Both the position numbers and the translations under genes were made by a program. A stretch of DNA of 64,000 nucleotides from the NCBI GenBank assembly GCA_964634885.1, contig CAZWLN010000004.1, positions 1 to 64,000 of the forward strand. Direction: 5' to 3'. The stretch's first letter is position 1. Each line of letters begins with the position of its first letter. This document shows, one piece after another, positions 60,668-64,000 of this stretch. Under the pieces are notes generated by a model. That model saw only the letters and a program-made list of their open reading frames with translations, searched no databases and was not told the origin of the DNA. Source of the stretch: DAINRZ01 sp964634885 (lineage in GTDB: Bacteria > Bacteroidota > Ignavibacteria > Kapaibacteriales > UBA2268).

Positions 60668-60847
60668 CTATTTCGCCGCTTTCTTAATCTTCTCGGCTGT
60701 AGCAGTCGAATAGTAGCAGCACTTGCCTTTGACGGCGTCGGGTTCGATGCTAAGGTCTTTAATTGCGGCTTTAACTTTCGCCGGGGGGATTGAATATAAC
60801 TCGGCAATTTTGCCTGCTGTCAGCATTTCATCTTCTTTTTTTGCCAT
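60668..60847 (-). CDS. Small DNA-binding-like protein (HTH)
   Basis: A 59-residue protein beginning MAKKEDEMLTAGKIAELYSI. LTAGKIAELYSIPPAKVKAAI reads like a helix-turn-helix recognition unit, with a following wing (KGKCCYYSTATAEKIKKA). Similar short proteins of about 60 residues occur in many bacteria as MerR-like DNA-binding stubs (from memory). AGGAG lies seven bases before the ATG at 60847. It is divergent from the PgpH-like gene, so it could regulate the region between them. The stop codon abuts minisatellite array C. Confidence 0.55.
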   Translation of the reverse strand: MAKKEDEMLTAGKIAELYSIPPAKVKAAIKDLSIEPDAVKGKCCYYSTATAEKIKKAAK

Positions 60848-61006
60848 CATCTCTCTCCTGATACAATTCAAAAAAAATAATTATGTAAATTTATTTAAAA
60901 TTTTTTTAATTATAATATATTTTTTAGATTTAGTTTTTCTGATAATAGGTAAGTAAAAGTGTTTACGTTACTATTCGGTTCGATTGAACTTTGAAAAAGT
61001 TGAATT
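60848..61006. promoter_or_regulatory. Divergent promoter region
   Basis: An AT-rich 159-bp spacer between the divergently transcribed HTH-like gene and the PgpH-like gene. It is the natural place for both promoters and any operator. No exact consensus was found. Confidence 0.35.
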
Positions 61007-63223
61007 ATGGCACAAAAACAAACATTGTTCGATAAGTTAAAAAACAACAAATACCGGGATGAGGAAGGCGAGATCAGGGGCATGAGATACTCCAACTTCA
61101 TAAAGGCGCTGATAATAATCCTGACACTGACGGCTTGTTCCTTCTTCTTCACTTTCACACTTGGCAAACAGTCCTATCAGGCAAAGCTCTATAACATCGA
61201 TGTCGGCAGCTTCTGGTCCGGCGAATCCCTTGTGGCGGATTTTTCTTTTCCCGTTTTTAAGCAAACAAAGCAATACGAAAAAGAAAAGGACGAAGCGCGC
61301 ACGAGTGCATCCCAGGTGTTCGTTTTTCACCGCGACGCCGAAGAAGCCTCTCTGATGAGCCTGAAGACCATACTCTCCAATGTCGAAGTAGCAGGTTCCA
61401 CTCCGAATACTTATCTCAGGCAGGTGTTTTCACTGCGCAGCCTGGAAATGCTCTATGAGTCCGATTCGTCAAGGAGGCTGGCCGAGATTAGAAAAGTGGC
61501 AGGCACACTGGAGAAATACCTTCAAACTGTCTATTCACTAGGATATATTGACCACGCCATCGATTTCATCCATCACAATGAAGTTGCAGTAAGAATACCG
61601 CCGAACCTTGAAAAACTCTATTCGAAATTCAACCTCCAGGACACATTTGCGGTGATGGACAAGGCCAGGAAGTTCATTGTCAACAGGGTAGCAACAGCTT
61701 ACCAGCCTCTGGCAATTGAAATGCTGACCTATGTCGTCAAACCCAACATCATCTATTCGCCCGAACTGACGAAACAGGAACAGGAACTGGCTGAGAACCA
61801 GGTGGCAAAGACCGAAGGCATCGTCAGGAAGGGTGAGGTCATCATCAACAAGGGGGACAAAGTTACACCGGACATATACAAGAAAATCCTTTCCTATGAG
61901 CGGTCGCGGCTGATGCAAACCGAGACAGGATACAATTCCTGGATCTATCTCGGGAGCCTTCTCCATTCTTTCGTGCTGCTCCTGATCCTGATAATATACC
62001 TGTTCCTGATCAGGAAGAGAATATTCCAGGACAACTTCCAGTTACTGGTGATCTGTTGTGTACTGGTCTTTGTCTGCTTCCTGACCTGGCTGACGATTGA
62101 GATCAAAAGCCCGCTGCCCTTGGAATACTTAGTGTTCATTCCCAGCCTGGCCATGCTTATTGCCATTATATTCGATTCCAGGACGGCATTCTACGTTACG
62201 GTGACCATGTCCCTGCTCCTTGCAGGCATCAGGGGCAATGATTACAACACCGGTACGACAATGATGTTTGCCGGAACCCTTGCGGCCTACACTGTCCGGG
62301 ACATACAAAGCAGGACGCAGATGTTCCAGTCGATTTTCTTCATTTTCATCGGCCTGGCACTGCCTATCGTTGCTTTCAGCCTCGAAAAATCATCCGACCT
62401 GATGAATACTATGTCGAAATTAGGAGTATCACTTGTCAATTCCGCATTCTCCCCGCTTATTACCTACGGCCTGCTATTCCTGCTCGAACGGTTGTCCAAC
62501 GTTACGACCGACCTTAAGCTGCAGGAATACAACAATGTCAACCACCCGCTGCTGCTGAAAATGGGCGAGCTTGCCCCGGGTACATACCAGCATACCGTTT
62601 CGATGGCAATCCTTGCCGAAAAATGTGCCGCTGCGATTGGTGCCAACCAACTGCTCGCGAAAGTGGGGGCCTATTTCCACGACATTGGGAAAATTGCCAA
62701 GGCTGAGTATTTCGTTGAAAACCAGATCGACATGGAAAACAAGCACGATGCCCTCTCACCCAAGAAGAGCGCCGAGGTCATACGCAGGCATGTCATCGAA
62801 GGCATCAAGCTGGGCAGGGAATACAAGCTGCCGAAGCGCATCATCGATTTCATTCCTATGCACCACGGTACTTCACTGATTAAGTATTTCTATGCTAAAG
62901 CCCTCGAACAGGTTAATCCCGAGGATATCAACGAACTCGACTACAGGTATCCCGGCCCAAAACCGCGAAACAAAGAAACTGCCATCGTCATGATCTGCGA
63001 TACGGCTGAAGCCATTTCAAGGCTCCCCTCGAAGGACCGGGATAAAATGGAAGAAGCAGTTGACAGCGTCATCAGGGACAAACTGCTCGACGGCCAGTTT
63101 GACGAGTGCAACCTGACTTTCAGGGATTTACAGATGATCAAGGAAACGTGCCTGAAGAGCCTGATCGGCATCATGCACCCAAGAGTTGAGTACAAGGAGA
63201 TTCCTCCAAAGAAACAAACATAA
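61007..63223 (+). CDS. 7TM-HD phosphohydrolase, PgpH-like cyclic di-AMP phosphodiesterase
   Basis: A 738-residue membrane protein. An N-terminal helix (about 30-50) is followed by an extracytoplasmic 7TMR-HDED domain, then seven hydrophobic segments (about 310-490). A C-terminal HD domain has YQHTVSMAIL and FHDIGKI (His558-Asp559). PgpH in Listeria hydrolyses c-di-AMP to pApA, and the family is present across Bacteroidota. It probably tunes c-di-AMP and so ion and cell-wall homeostasis. The ATG is at 61007. The XerC/D gene starts 8 bp after its stop. Confidence 0.88.
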   Translation: MAQKQTLFDKLKNNKYRDEEGEIRGMRYSNFIKALIIILTLTACSFFFTFTLGKQSYQAKLYNIDVGSFWSGESLVADFSFPVFKQTKQYEKEKDEARTSASQVFVFHRDAEEASLMSLKTILSNVEVAGSTPNTYLRQVFSLRSLEMLYESDSSRRLAEIRKVAGTLEKYLQTVYSLGYIDHAIDFIHHNEVAVRIPPNLEKLYSKFNLQDTFAVMDKARKFIVNRVATAYQPLAIEMLTYVVKPNIIYSPELTKQEQELAENQVAKTEGIVRKGEVIINKGDKVTPDIYKKILSYERSRLMQTETGYNSWIYLGSLLHSFVLLLILIIYLFLIRKRIFQDNFQLLVICCVLVFVCFLTWLTIEIKSPLPLEYLVFIPSLAMLIAIIFDSRTAFYVTVTMSLLLAGIRGNDYNTGTTMMFAGTLAAYTVRDIQSRTQMFQSIFFIFIGLALPIVAFSLEKSSDLMNTMSKLGVSLVNSAFSPLITYGLLFLLERLSNVTTDLKLQEYNNVNHPLLLKMGELAPGTYQHTVSMAILAEKCAAAIGANQLLAKVGAYFHDIGKIAKAEYFVENQIDMENKHDALSPKKSAEVIRRHVIEGIKLGREYKLPKRIIDFIPMHHGTSLIKYFYAKALEQVNPEDINELDYRYPGPKPRNKETAIVMICDTAEAISRLPSKDRDKMEEAVDSVIRDKLLDGQFDECNLTFRDLQMIKETCLKSLIGIMHPRVEYKEIPPKKQT

Positions 63224-63231
63224 AGCAAAAT

Positions 63232-64000
63232 ATGTCTATGAAAACAGAGCAGAACGAAATCGGTAACAGCCTCAAAAAACTCAGGAGGCAGGTTAACATG
63301 TTCCTCGATCACATCAACATCGAACGCGGCTATTCGGACAATACCATCGAATCGTACCAGCACGACCTGAAAAGCTACGTCGATTACCTCTGCTCCGTTG
63401 ATGTCCAGGATTTCGGGAAAGTAACGCCGAAATGCATCAGGGATTATCTCGGTATGCTTCACGATCTGGGGCTGAGTACCACCAGCCGTTACCGTTACCT
63501 TTCTGCCATTCGTGGGTTCCACAAATTCCTCTTCGGTTACGGCATTACAAAAGCCGATATTACCACTAACATTGAACTTCCGAAATTGGAGAAGAAGCTG
63601 CCCGAAACACTCACCATCGAAGATGTTGAGAATATCCTCCGGCAGCCTGACCTTACAAAACCCAGCGGCATCAGGGACAGGGCCATCCTGGAAACCCTGT
63701 ACGCCTGCGGCCTGCGCGTGTCGGAATTGATTAACCTGAAACAAAGAGACATTCTTTTCGAAGGGGAAATTGCGCGGGTTTTCGGCAAAGGCTCGAAAGA
63801 AAGGGTTGTACCCATCGGCAACTCCGCCATGCACTGGATCAGGGAATACCGCAACAAAGTCAGGCCCCTGTTTGTAAGGAATAAGGAAACGAACGACGTA
63901 CTCTACCTCAACCAGACAGGTACAAGGCTCTCCCGCATGTCTGTCTGGAAGATCGTCAGCAACGCTGCTGCCGGCACCGGAATTACCGCCGGAGTCCATC
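63232..64000 (+). CDS. Tyrosine recombinase XerC/XerD (3' end outside window)
   Basis: A frame open to the window edge encodes 256 residues of a tyrosine recombinase. The SAM-like N-terminal core-binding domain (DHINIERGYSDNTIESYQHD) leads into the catalytic part. Box I LYACGLRVSELINL carries the first catalytic Arg, and the Lys turn GKGSKERVVPIG follows. The final residues GVH lead into the missing box II (HxLRH). XerC/D resolves chromosome dimers at dif. Which of the two it is cannot be decided here. It is coupled to the PgpH-like gene, 8 bp apart; no dif site is seen. Confidence 0.88.
   Translation, partial: MSMKTEQNEIGNSLKKLRRQVNMFLDHINIERGYSDNTIESYQHDLKSYVDYLCSVDVQDFGKVTPKCIRDYLGMLHDLGLSTTSRYRYLSAIRGFHKFLFGYGITKADITTNIELPKLEKKLPETLTIEDVENILRQPDLTKPSGIRDRAILETLYACGLRVSELINLKQRDILFEGEIARVFGKGSKERVVPIGNSAMHWIREYRNKVRPLFVRNKETNDVLYLNQTGTRLSRMSVWKIVSNAAAGTGITAGVH

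Noticed and set aside
62941..63999. Long open frame on the minus strand
   Set aside because: It lies antisense to the PgpH-like gene and the XerC/D gene, both with clear family motifs. It is a shadow of coding sequence.
1..64000. tRNA and rRNA genes
   Set aside because: I looked for T-loop-like GGTTCGAATCC patterns and rRNA cores. The few partial matches (e.g. 8204, 15453) lie inside genes and lack a cloverleaf.

Overview
The window is a draft or metagenome-derived piece of chromosome from a Gram-negative bacterium of the Bacteroidota/Chlorobiota branch, most likely Ignavibacteria- or Kapabacteria-like (inference). Supporting signs are five secreted proteins ending in a type IX secretion (T9SS, Por) sorting domain, a PorZ-like T9SS component, the LPS gene kdsB, Bacteroidota-type promoters (TTG, 20 bases, TAATTTTG), many small outer-membrane barrels, and lipoproteins with a clear lipobox. 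A run of 100 Ns (7924-8023) sits inside a tandem repeat, so the assembly is a scaffold. No rRNA, tRNA, CRISPR array or intact insertion sequence was found.

Layout. 1-4.6 kb: tilS (with an unusual Arg-rich tandem-repeat extension at its N terminus), hpt and ftsH, all on +. 4.7-11.4 kb: an LVIVD-repeat T9SS cargo, a repeat array with the gap, a double-GNAT protein, and a secreted arginine deiminase with the architecture of the Porphyromonas enzyme PPAD. 11.5-13.5 kb: a MATE exporter preceded by a 41-residue leader ORF whose stop overlaps the MATE start. 14.1-15.8 kb: three tandem paralogous small barrel proteins. 15.9-24.2 kb: a Lys-rich miniprotein, an HNH nuclease with no visible start codon, a DNase I-like protein, ribH, a PorZ-like protein, a GT-C membrane glycosyltransferase and two envelope proteins. 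24.6-33.8 kb: an MFS transporter, an M29/NicX-like protein, an L,D-transpeptidase lipoprotein, an EamA transporter, hydF and lon. 34-42.9 kb: lipoproteins (one with clan CD cysteine-protease-like motifs), murA and two large T9SS cargos. 42.9-54.8 kb: a secreted WD40 protein, a TPR protein, an Fsr-like MFS transporter, a GT4 glycosyltransferase, a CpoB-like lipoprotein, a barrel, and a GAF / ATP-grasp / nucleotidyltransferase fusion. 55.2-64 kb: gdhA, dense intergenic minisatellites, an AmpG-like permease, kdsB, a barrel, a small HTH-like protein, a PgpH-like c-di-AMP phosphodiesterase, and the start of a XerC/D recombinase that runs off the window.

How it fits together. Most of the window is housekeeping (tRNA modification, purine salvage, proteolysis by FtsH and Lon, riboflavin, peptidoglycan and LPS precursors, glutamate metabolism) mixed with envelope and T9SS-exported surface proteins. 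The accessory character lies in the large AT-rich T9SS cargos and in three copies of a GT-rich minisatellite. Each copy starts at the stop codon of a minus-strand gene. The most unusual single loci are the PPAD-like deiminase, the leader-peptide/MATE pair, the GAF/PPDK-N/nucleotidyltransferase fusion, the putative clan CD lipoprotein and the repeat-extended TilS.
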